Shown here piece after piece: positions 25,845 to 32,857 of a DNA stretch of 64,000 nt (position 1 is the stretch's first letter; every line of letters begins with the position of its first letter). The notes beneath the pieces were generated by a model. That model ran no database searches and had not been told where the DNA came from. It was given only the letters and a program-made list of their open reading frames with translations. Source of the stretch: Myxococcota bacterium (GTDB lineage Bacteria; Myxococcota; UBA727; JAHDBA01); assembly GCA_020630615.1 (NCBI GenBank), contig JAHDBA010000012.1, positions 1 through 64,000 on the forward strand, given 5' to 3'. A program made the position numbers and the translations under genes.

Positions 25845-26606
25845 TTACTTCCAAAAGTTCGGTTTACGTTTTTCAAAAAAAGCACCCATGGCTTCTTGCG
25901 CCTCAGGGCCGTTGAGTTTTTTCATGAAAATCTCACCCTCTTCTGACATCACGCTCTTCATTGCGTCTCGAAAGCGATGTCGCATCAGGCGTTTTGTCAC
26001 CCGAATCGAGTCGGGAGCCGCACTCGCAATCATGGTCGCGCGTTTTATTACACTTTCTTCAAAAGAGTCATCATCAAAGACGTCCGAAAGTAGACCTGAC
26101 TCGAGGGCTTCTGTGGCTGTAATTTTTCGACCGGTCATGAGCCAGTCGCCTGCTTTTGCTGAGCCCACCATTTCGGCAAGCCAATGTGTTGCACCCGCTT
26201 CAGGGACAAGGCCCAGGTTCACAAAGGGCAGCTGGAACCAAGAGCTTGTGGTTGCGTATGCGGCATCGCAATGCCCAATAATTGTAGCACCGATACCGAC
26301 TGCGGGGCCGTTCACAGCTGCGACCAAGGGCTTATCAATCGCAATCAGTGTATGTAAGAAGCGACCGACGGGGCTGTCCAACGAAGTAGGTGGTTCTTGC
26401 ATAAAGTCCATCAAATCGTTACCGCTCGTAAAGCTGCCACCCGAACCGGTTATAAGTGTCAATGCGATATCGTTTTTCTCGTCTGCATCTCGAAGCAGTG
26501 CACAAAGTTCATCATACATCGCTCGTGTCAGCGCATTTTTTTTATCAGCACGATTGAGGGTAATCTTTTGAATACGGTCTTTTACTTCTATTCGAATATC
26601 GGACAT
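25845..26606 (-). CDS. Enoyl-CoA hydratase/isomerase family protein
   Basis: A 253-residue crotonase-fold protein. The CoA-binding and oxyanion region is visible: LTLITGSGGSFTSGNDL (first oxyanion loop) and AAVNGPAVGIGATIIGHCDAAYA (second). The acid/base region VNLGLVPEAGATHWL resembles the isomerase or PaaG/FadB-like members, with Glu in PEAG; the hydratase Glu164 equivalent sits there. Probable role in fatty-acid or aromatic acyl-CoA metabolism. AAGGTGG lies before the ATG. It lies 49 bp upstream of the transketolase genes, likely independent in function. Confidence 0.93.
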   Translation of the reverse strand: MSDIRIEVKDRIQKITLNRADKKNALTRAMYDELCALLRDADEKNDIALTLITGSGGSFTSGNDLMDFMQEPPTSLDSPVGRFLHTLIAIDKPLVAAVNGPAVGIGATIIGHCDAAYATTSSWFQLPFVNLGLVPEAGATHWLAEMVGSAKAGDWLMTGRKITATEALESGLLSDVFDDDSFEESVIKRATMIASAAPDSIRVTKRLMRHRFRDAMKSVMSEEGEIFMKKLNGPEAQEAMGAFFEKRKPNFWK

Positions 26607-26736
26607 TCAACCACCTTTTCTCTACCCTCGCTGGGCTTTGATTTCGTGTCGCAACACGGGTCAATCTGAAAGACGCTAGTCGAGCTTGAAGCGAATTACC
26701 AGGCAGAAGGCGAAAGCTTTACGGGAGTGTCAGGCC

Positions 26737-27720
26737 CTAAGAGCGTGCTCGATCGCGTTTCTGCGGTTCATCCGGTGCAATTGACATCAGCGGTTTCGCA
26801 ATCGTATTAACGACAGCACTCGCGACGGCAAAACCCATCGCGCCGGTCACGTGCATGACTGAACCGTCGATAAGCTGGCGCGCATCGCAGTTATGTTCAG
26901 GGTTGTAATTGGGGCAAACACATTTAAAGCCTTGGCCTTCATCGTAATCGAGCGCCTTGGGCCACACACGCTGCTCTGCCGAATAGGCTGCGGTGATTCC
27001 CAATGGCCCAGAGGCAGGGAAGCCGTAGTCTTTGCGAAGTTTGCGCCGAACTTCACGCGCGAGAGGGCAGCCCTTGCTTTCACTCAGATCCGCAATTCGG
27101 ATTTGGGTTGGGTCGGTTTTCCCGGCAGCACCCATTGAGGAAACAATTGGAATTTCGCGCTTCACGCATGTTGAAAGCAAGTGTACTTTTGATGCGAGGT
27201 GATCAATGCAATCGATGACAAAGTCGTAGTCTTGAGTTCGTCCCGGCCATGGGCATTCAAGCAATCGCTCCGATCGGGCAGCATTGTAAAAGATACTCTC
27301 AACCACAACCTCAGTATTTGGGTTGATACGCCTGAGACGTTCAGCAAGAAGCTCTGCTTTGTCTTTGCCGACCGTGCCCTTGAGTGCTTGAATCTGGCGA
27401 TTAACATTGGTGATACAAACTTCATCGAAGTCGACAAGCTTAATATGCCCAATAGCGGAACGTGCCAAAGCCTCTGCGACGAGGCCACCAACACCGCCAA
27501 CTCCAAAGATAACAACGCGCGACTCCATCAATGCTCTGACTGCCGGATCACCATAGAGTCTTGCAAGTCGATCAAAGCGTCGATGCAATTTGTAACGTGT
27601 GTCGTGATCCATCAAGTCGCGCCGTTTCATCGCGGGCGACAGTGCTCCCGTATTCTCTGAAAGAATGGGAGACTCTTTGGAGGGTGTCGCGACTTTGGTG
27701 CCGAGTTGAATCTGGGTCAT
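26737..27720 (-). CDS. tcdA: tRNA cyclic N6-threonylcarbamoyladenosine synthase TcdA
   Basis: An E1/ThiF-type ATP-dependent enzyme that dehydrates t6A37 of tRNA to cyclic t6A. The first ~40 residues are a variable extension, then HRRFDRLARLYG, the usual TcdA start. The nucleotide loop FGVGGVGGLVAEAL, DFDEVCITNVNRQIQA and the later SSMGAAGKTDPTQI match the family. The C-terminal part has KCVCPNYNPEHNCDARQL and a final membrane-leaning helix (AMGFAVASAVVNTI) as in E. coli TcdA. The distant YrdC/Sua5-like gene in this window belongs to the family that starts t6A synthesis, although it looks closer to the YciO type. Confidence 0.9.
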   Translation of the reverse strand: MTQIQLGTKVATPSKESPILSENTGALSPAMKRRDLMDHDTRYKLHRRFDRLARLYGDPAVRALMESRVVIFGVGGVGGLVAEALARSAIGHIKLVDFDEVCITNVNRQIQALKGTVGKDKAELLAERLRRINPNTEVVVESIFYNAARSERLLECPWPGRTQDYDFVIDCIDHLASKVHLLSTCVKREIPIVSSMGAAGKTDPTQIRIADLSESKGCPLAREVRRKLRKDYGFPASGPLGITAAYSAEQRVWPKALDYDEGQGFKCVCPNYNPEHNCDARQLIDGSVMHVTGAMGFAVASAVVNTIAKPLMSIAPDEPQKRDRARS

Positions 27721-27820
27721 AGGTTAGCCTAACTTGTTTGTTTCATAGAGCTAGTGGTTGATTGGATACCGAGGTACTTCTAACACGATACTATGTTTTG
27801 GTAGGAATCACGGAGTACAA

Positions 27821-27946
27821 ATGAACGATGAAATAGACAAAAAACTACGGAAGTTGATAGGTTTAGCCCTATGGTTACAACCGTTCAACCAACGCGCTAC
27901 TTGGCGCGTTTTTTATTGCCAAAGTTATGGGGGCTGCGAAAAATGA
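27821..27946 (+). CDS. Possible 41-residue peptide
   Basis: A short frame starting at an ATG with CGGAG seven bases upstream, reading MNDEIDKKLRKLIGLALWL and ending CQSYGGCEK. There is one amphipathic or hydrophobic helix and a Cys-x6-Cys end. A terminator-like hairpin lies inside the frame, which argues against full translation; the region might instead be a small RNA. The gap between tcdA and the membrane-protein array is otherwise empty. Confidence 0.25.
   Translation: MNDEIDKKLRKLIGLALWLQPFNQRATWRVFYCQSYGGCEK
27891..27914 (+). terminator. Rho-independent terminator-like hairpin
   Basis: Perfect 7-bp stem AACGCGC/GCGCGTT with a 6-base loop, followed directly by a run of Ts on the plus strand (six counting the stem end). 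No annotated plus-strand gene ends here, since both neighbours are on the minus strand. It would therefore terminate an unannotated short plus-strand transcript starting after about 27750. Confidence 0.6.
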
Positions 27947-28001
27947 TTAAGCTTGGTGTCTCAAAAGTGAAAGCGAAACATTTTTAAGGTGTTGTGGAAC
28001 A

Positions 28002-28655
28002 CTACTCAGAAGCGGATTGAGTATCAGGGCTTTTAGAGTTTTGGACCGGAGTACTCGGTACTGCGACAGGTGACGTATCGCTTGAACCGAGCGCACGCAA
28101 ATGCAGGCCTTCGGCTTTTTGAACTCCTAGAAATGTGGTCGCCTCTTTCAGCACGCTTTCAAGCTCTAGGGAAAAATATAAAAAAGGAGCACTTCTTAGC
28201 ATCAAAACCCGATTGATGGCGGTGGTCTGTGAGCTTACGATTTGCTTAGTAGCTAAAAATGCAACTGCACTTGCAAGTAAGATTGTAAGCCATTCAGGAA
28301 CGTGAAAGACATGTCGCAAGGTTGCAAGTATAAAGTAGGTAACGAATACACCACCAAATACCCAAACGAAGTCTTTGGCTGCGTTCAATGAGAGAAGTCT
28401 GAGACTCTTAATTTCTTTACGCATTTCAACATCGATAGGGGGCACTTTATGGGGCAATGGGTGCTCTTCTCGGCGCCACTCTTTTGGGACTCTTTTACCG
28501 TGAAAAACTTGTGCGTCATGAAAAGCTTGTGCAAATCGCTTAGCAATATTTTTGGGTAACTTGTGCATATTGACTGCGACGTTTTCGAGCTGAAGTATTT
28601 GCTCTTTAGTGAGCGCTGTCGCTTCTTTTCCGCGTGTGCGTTTTGCAAAAAACAT
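28002..28655 (-). CDS. Tandem paralogue 3 of an unrecognised membrane-protein family
   Basis: A 217-residue protein. The N-terminal ~60 residues are helical and charged, with the shared pattern KEQILQLENVAVNMHKLPKN. Two hydrophobic segments follow (about 95-117 and 122-140), then PFLYFSLELESVLKEATTF. The C-terminal tail is Ser/Pro-rich and contains SPVAVPSTP. It is closest to the middle paralogue; its ATG lies 2 bp after that gene's stop. Both termini would face the cytosol if the hairpin is a simple pair. No catalytic motif or known domain is recognised. It is the last gene of a three-gene unit. Confidence 0.75.
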   Translation of the reverse strand: MFFAKRTRGKEATALTKEQILQLENVAVNMHKLPKNIAKRFAQAFHDAQVFHGKRVPKEWRREEHPLPHKVPPIDVEMRKEIKSLRLLSLNAAKDFVWVFGGVFVTYFILATLRHVFHVPEWLTILLASAVAFLATKQIVSSQTTAINRVLMLRSAPFLYFSLELESVLKEATTFLGVQKAEGLHLRALGSSDTSPVAVPSTPVQNSKSPDTQSASE

Positions 28656-28657
28656 TT

Positions 28658-29308
28658 TTAGGTATTGAATCTTTCGCTGGCATTGCTCGAGTGGGCCGGC
28701 GTTTTTAATGGGGTTGAGGGTACTGCGACAGGGGAGTGGTTGTTGCTACCCGAATTTTTCGCGACCGATATAGGCACTCTCGGGCTTTTAATTGCAGTTG
28801 TAGCTTCTGTAATCAGTGATTCAAGTTCAGGCGACATACGAAGGAAGGGGTAACGTCGCAACTGCATAGCCAACTTAATTGCATTCGAATTACTTCGGGT
28901 GATAATCACCATCATAAGATATGTTTGCAGTGCAATTTGGAGTGGCAATGTCATCAATGACGAAATATTCGTAAAAAGGACGAAAGCAAGTAACATCGCG
29001 TTAAATAGAAGTATTAAGACGATCAAGTGCCAGTGCAGTGCTAAGAGTTTGAGTTTGGTTGCTTTCAGTGATTGGACCTCTCGAACCATTTCATCGTCAA
29101 CTTCTGGCAGTATCTCTGGTGTCGGGTGTGCTTGACGCGAGAACTTTTTATTTATCCATCTGCCATGAAATAGGCATGACGATACAAAGGTCTTCACGAA
29201 CTTTTTGCGTAGTTTCTTTGGGAGCTTATCAAGGTTGAATGCAATATTTTCAAGCTCGAGAATTTGCTCGGCTGTAAGAGGAATCGCTTTGGGTTTTTTG
29301 AAAAACAT
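28658..29308 (-). CDS. Tandem paralogue 2 of an unrecognised membrane-protein family
   Basis: A 216-residue protein with the same plan as its neighbours: helical start with AEQILELENIAFNLDKLPKKLRKKF, a Pro-rich link (HPTPEILPE), two hydrophobic segments (about 93-115 and 118-140), then LRRYPFLRMSPELESLITEAT, and a Ser/Pro tail with HSPVAVPSTP. The shared segments lie at matching positions in all three proteins, so they are duplicated genes rather than chance. It sits 6 bp after paralogue 1 and 2 bp before paralogue 3. The function is unknown, and I know of no named family with this layout. Confidence 0.75.
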   Translation of the reverse strand: MFFKKPKAIPLTAEQILELENIAFNLDKLPKKLRKKFVKTFVSSCLFHGRWINKKFSRQAHPTPEILPEVDDEMVREVQSLKATKLKLLALHWHLIVLILLFNAMLLAFVLFTNISSLMTLPLQIALQTYLMMVIITRSNSNAIKLAMQLRRYPFLRMSPELESLITEATTAIKSPRVPISVAKNSGSNNHSPVAVPSTPLKTPAHSSNASERFNT

Positions 29309-29314
29309 GAATAT

Positions 29315-29905
29315 CTACTTTTTTTCTAACTCGTGGCTAACAACATGCGGCACTGCGACCGGGTCACTTGAGAGTGTTCCTGCGCCCCGTGATTGACCGT
29401 CACCGACTCGACCACCATTGCGCTTCCATAATTCTATAGCTCCAAGTGCAGGGAGGAGTGACGGGTGCATTTTCAAATAAGGCGTCTTGCGAAGTCTTGA
29501 AATGATTGTGATTGCACCATGCTCTTTTAAATGTCTCCCGAAAAATAATGATAAGGCAGTAACCAAAGATGTCATTGTTATGAGAAGATAATCAGGAAGC
29601 ACCGTTATCATAAGGGCGTATAACACAGGCAGAAGCAATAGAATCGAAAACGAGTAGTCCAGATTTATTTTTGTGTGTCCATATCGCCGAACATAACTTC
29701 GACCAAAAGTAGTGGGGTGTCTAAACCGAGTAGGCTTTTGCGAATCGGGAAATATCGTCCAAGTTTTACGGAGTCGAATAGCCTTAATGAATCTGTTCCG
29801 CAGCTCTTTCGGTAGATCTTGAAGATGCGAGCCGGCATCTTCTAAGCGTAGTATGAGTTCATCATCGATGCCGGTCTTTTTCGCAAAAAGTGAACGCCAT
29901 GCCAT
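29315..29905 (-). CDS. Tandem paralogue 1 of an unrecognised membrane-protein family
   Basis: A 196-residue, most diverged member and first gene of the three. It keeps ELILRLEDAGSHLQDLPKELRNRF, a basic stretch, two hydrophobic segments (about 84-103 and 107-122), LRKTPYLKMHPSLLPAL and a tail ending DPVAVPHVV. A strong AGAGAGG lies before the ATG. The promoter must be in the ~135-bp gap shared with divergent prfB. Base composition looks somewhat more AT-rich than the flanking housekeeping genes, which fits acquired DNA but was not computed. Confidence 0.72.
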   Translation of the reverse strand: MAWRSLFAKKTGIDDELILRLEDAGSHLQDLPKELRNRFIKAIRLRKTWTIFPDSQKPTRFRHPTTFGRSYVRRYGHTKINLDYSFSILLLLPVLYALMITVLPDYLLITMTSLVTALSLFFGRHLKEHGAITIISRLRKTPYLKMHPSLLPALGAIELWKRNGGRVGDGQSRGAGTLSSDPVAVPHVVSHELEKK

Positions 29906-29991
29906 AAACGAAGCCTCTCTTTACGTACTCTAACAATATCTTCTGCCTGAAAGCGACCGTGTCTCATTATGTAAAGGGTTTAAGTAAGAAT

Positions 29992-30000
29992 GGGGGGGGG
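29992..30000. repeat. Run of nine G in a divergent promoter region
   Basis: A homopolymer G9, followed by CCC, in the gap between prfB and the membrane-protein array, about 40 bp before the prfB start. Such tracts slip during replication and can alter promoter spacing, and they are also frequent assembly error sites. Confidence 0.6.
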
Positions 30001-30040
30001 CCCAACTGGTCACGAGAGGTAAATTTGGCTAGCGTTCGGC

Positions 30041-31156
30041 ATGTCTAAAGATTTGATGCAGCAAAGTGGTGAACTGAAACGTAAGCTTGAAGACTTAAGT
30101 GAACGCCTAGCCGCACTTGCTGGCCCACTGGCGGTCGAAGAGAAGATGCGACGAGTGGAAGATTTGGATGCCATGGCTCAGTCCGAAGGCTTTTGGGAGG
30201 ACGCCGAGCGAGCGAGTGCTGTCCAGCAAGAACGTAGTAAGCTCATAAAAGTGCTTGAGCAATTTCAAAATGCGCGAGCAATCGCTGATGATAGTATTGA
30301 GCTTCTCGCAATGGTTGAAGACGATGCAGAGAGCCTTCAGGCCATAGCGCTCGAAGTTGAGACCCTAGACAACCTGGTACGCGCGATGGAAATGCGCCGG
30401 ATGTTTAGCGGTGAGCAAGACGATTGCGATGCCATTATTGAGCTTTCTGCAGGCGCAGGCGGGGTTGAGGCGTGCGACTGGACAGAGATGCTTGTTCGAA
30501 TGTATGTGCGTTTTGCAGAGCGAAACGGTTTTAGTGTTGAGCTTGTCGATAAAAGGGCGGGTGAAGAGGCGGGTACGAAGAGTGCAACATTGATTGTACG
30601 CGGCGATCTCGCATATGGTTCATTACGTTCAGAGCAAGGCGTGCATCGACTTGTTCGCATCTCTCCATTTGATTCAAATGCGCGAAGGCATACCTCGTTC
30701 TCAGCTGTTGCTGTGACTCCAGAGATTGATGACTCGATTGAGATTGAGGTGAAGAAAGAAGACTTAAGAGTGGAAACAATGCGGGCCGGTGGCGCAGGTG
30801 GTCAGCATGTGAATAAAACGGACTCCGCGGTTCGATTCACACATTTACCAACAGGAATCTCAGTACACTGTGCACAAGAACGAAGTCAGCAAAAGAACCG
30901 AAATTTGGCAATGAAGCTTCTGAAGTCAAAACTTTACGAACTGGAACTCCGCAAACAAATGGCCGAAAAAGACAAGCTTGAAGCCGCAAAAATGGAGAAC
31001 TCTTTTGGTTCTCAAATTCGCAATTATGTCATGGCACCTTATCGCCTCGTGAAAGACCTTCGAACCTCGCATGAAACTTCACAGGTTGACAACGTTCTCG
31101 ATGGTGAACTGCAACCTTTTATTGAGGCCTATTTGTTGAACCAAGCCGCGTCGTAA
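30041..31156 (+). CDS. prfB: Peptide chain release factor 2
   Basis: RF2 ends translation at UGA and UAA. The 371-residue protein has a coiled-coil domain 1, the RF2 stop-recognition motif SPF at about 208-210, and the catalytic GGQ at about 252-254 (GGAGGQHVNKTDSAVRFTH). In most bacteria prfB needs a programmed +1 frameshift near codon 25. Here the frame is continuous through LAGPLAVEEKMRRVEDLD and no CTTTGA site is seen, so autoregulation by frameshifting is absent. A GAGAGGT lies too far upstream (about 24 bases) to serve the ATG well; the ATG at 30056 is an alternative start. Confidence 0.95.
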   Translation: MSKDLMQQSGELKRKLEDLSERLAALAGPLAVEEKMRRVEDLDAMAQSEGFWEDAERASAVQQERSKLIKVLEQFQNARAIADDSIELLAMVEDDAESLQAIALEVETLDNLVRAMEMRRMFSGEQDDCDAIIELSAGAGGVEACDWTEMLVRMYVRFAERNGFSVELVDKRAGEEAGTKSATLIVRGDLAYGSLRSEQGVHRLVRISPFDSNARRHTSFSAVAVTPEIDDSIEIEVKKEDLRVETMRAGGAGGQHVNKTDSAVRFTHLPTGISVHCAQERSQQKNRNLAMKLLKSKLYELELRKQMAEKDKLEAAKMENSFGSQIRNYVMAPYRLVKDLRTSHETSQVDNVLDGELQPFIEAYLLNQAAS

Positions 31157-31298
31157 GGGCATTGCACTCCACTTTTACCTGAGCGGGGAAATGCATCTTT
31201 GGATGTGGCACTGAGCGTAACTCCCATCATGGCGCTTTTTCCTCTTGGTGGAGGGTCAATTTTTTGCGTCACCGCACACGACGTGTTGAACTTGGGTC

Positions 31299-31901
31299 AT
31301 GGCAAAAGAAGAACGACAAAAGCGCGCAACGCGAGTCAATGCACACGATTGGGTTGGTTACGTATCGGATCATCGTGTGTGTGTGACCGCATATGGAAAC
31401 GTGAGCATGACCGGCGCCTTCGTTGAAACCACCACACCGGATTCTATCGGAACACGTGCGGAGCTTGAGCTCTTTTTAGGGGCAGAGAGCATGAGTATTC
31501 CTGTAGAGGTGGCGCGTATTAATTTGTTCTCGTGCGAACGCCAGCGCGGCCTAGGCATGGGCTTGCGTTTTGAGTCGCTCTCAGCAGAAGCTGAAAACTT
31601 TCTGAAGATTTATATTGAATACGCGAAGGAGCAGCGCGACGAGTCGATGACATTGAAGCCCTCGGTCGCGCAAGTTCTTGAAGAGAGCATGAACACTTCA
31701 ACAATTCTGACCTTGTTGCCTCGTCTGAGTTATGATGAAGAGGGCGAAGAGTCGACGCGAGATGATGCTACACTTGAATCGAGACCGATTCCGAAACGTG
31801 AGCACGACGATTCAAGAAATCTCGAGTTTATGACAATCCCACCGAGTGTACGGGATTCTTCTCGTGGATTGGGGGTGGCCAGTCTATCGACCGGGTCTTA
31901 G
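31299..31901 (+). CDS. PilZ-domain protein with acidic tail
   Basis: A 200-residue cytosolic protein. Residues 1-110 are a PilZ domain of the gliding-motility subtype: basic start RQKRATRVN, then GNVSMTGAFVETTTP as the [DN]xSxxG loop, and GMGLRFESLSAEAENFLKIYIE at the end. The first RxxxR arginine pair is present as KRATR, so c-di-GMP binding is possible but not certain. The tail (110-200) is Glu/Ser-rich and probably disordered. It stands alone between prfB and the convergent truA. The 142 bp upstream show no clear promoter, and the ATG has a weak ribosome site. Confidence 0.82.
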   Translation: MAKEERQKRATRVNAHDWVGYVSDHRVCVTAYGNVSMTGAFVETTTPDSIGTRAELELFLGAESMSIPVEVARINLFSCERQRGLGMGLRFESLSAEAENFLKIYIEYAKEQRDESMTLKPSVAQVLEESMNTSTILTLLPRLSYDEEGEESTRDDATLESRPIPKREHDDSRNLEFMTIPPSVRDSSRGLGVASLSTGS

Positions 31902-31911
31902 ATTTTTGCGA

Positions 31912-32766
31912 TTAAGACCGCAGCGGGTCTCGAGTTTGCTCGGCTCGTGGGGCTTTGAGTAAATACCTCCCATCGTCAGGGTATTCAAAGCCCACAGCCA
32001 TTAGCGTTAAGCCAGAGCCGGGTGCCATGATGCCTGCGGCTTGACGGCTTTTTGCAGCCAATATGCCAGGGATATCTTCGAGGCGTCTCCAGCCGCTCCC
32101 AATTTCGACGAGTAGACCGACCAGGTTTCGAATCATATAGCGAAGGAAGGCGCTGCCATGAACATCGACAACAATACGCTTCGAGTCTGTGGGGCACGTC
32201 GTGACTTGAATCGAGTAGAGGTTTTTGATCGTTGATTTGGCATTGCATTTGCGCCCCCGAAAAGAGGCAAAGTCGTGTTCACCCTCAAGCATCGATGCAG
32301 CACTTTGCATGTGCTTGCAATCAAGCGTTGGTGCAACCTGCCACTCGTTCAAATCTTTAGTGGGGGATTTCACACCGGCACGAACGAGATAGCGGTAGTG
32401 CTTGCCGGCAGAGCATGCTCTTGCATGGACATGCTTTGGGACTTCGAGAACACGTTCCACGATTAAACCATCATCGCGTTGGCGCATGACATCCTTTGCC
32501 CATTCTTCATGATCAAAGCGATCGCTAAAGTAACACGTTGCAAAATTACGCCGCGCATGAACACCACGGTCTGTGCGCGCAGAGAATGCCAGGGATTTTG
32601 CACGAAAACCGTGCAGCGATTCAAGCCGCTTTCGTAGCGCCTGACCCGCGCTCGGGACATCTTTTTGAGGCTGCAAGCCGTAAAAACGACTTCCGTCGTA
32701 GCCAAAAACGACTAGGGCGTTCTTCCGATACTTAAAAAAATGTTCTGAAATTAGGCGTTTAGACAT
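31912..32766 (-). CDS. truA: tRNA pseudouridine38-40 synthase
   Basis: TruA converts uridines 38-40 in the anticodon arm of tRNA to pseudouridine. Length 284 is normal. The catalytic motif ARTDRGVHA places the nucleophile Asp66. FGYDGSRFYGLQPQ at the start, the basic middle part ACSAGKHYRYLVRAG, EGEHDFASFRGR and the late RYMIRNLVGLLVEIG are family landmarks. The ATG at 32766 has AGG seven bases upstream. It is convergent with the PilZ gene (10 bp between stops) and divergent from the AgmX-like gene. Confidence 0.95.
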   Translation of the reverse strand: MSKRLISEHFFKYRKNALVVFGYDGSRFYGLQPQKDVPSAGQALRKRLESLHGFRAKSLAFSARTDRGVHARRNFATCYFSDRFDHEEWAKDVMRQRDDGLIVERVLEVPKHVHARACSAGKHYRYLVRAGVKSPTKDLNEWQVAPTLDCKHMQSAASMLEGEHDFASFRGRKCNAKSTIKNLYSIQVTTCPTDSKRIVVDVHGSAFLRYMIRNLVGLLVEIGSGWRRLEDIPGILAAKSRQAAGIMAPGSGLTLMAVGFEYPDDGRYLLKAPRAEQTRDPLRS

Positions 32767-32857
32767 GGGTCAACCTGTGAGTTTTTATGGACTTGATGCT
32801 ATTCTAACGAGGATGCTCAATCTTTTTGCACTTGCCAAGGGTTGATCTCTTTCGCGT

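Noticed and set aside
30041-30120. Programmed frameshift in prfB
   Set aside because: The frame is continuous through the usual site and no CTTTGA slippery motif occurs.
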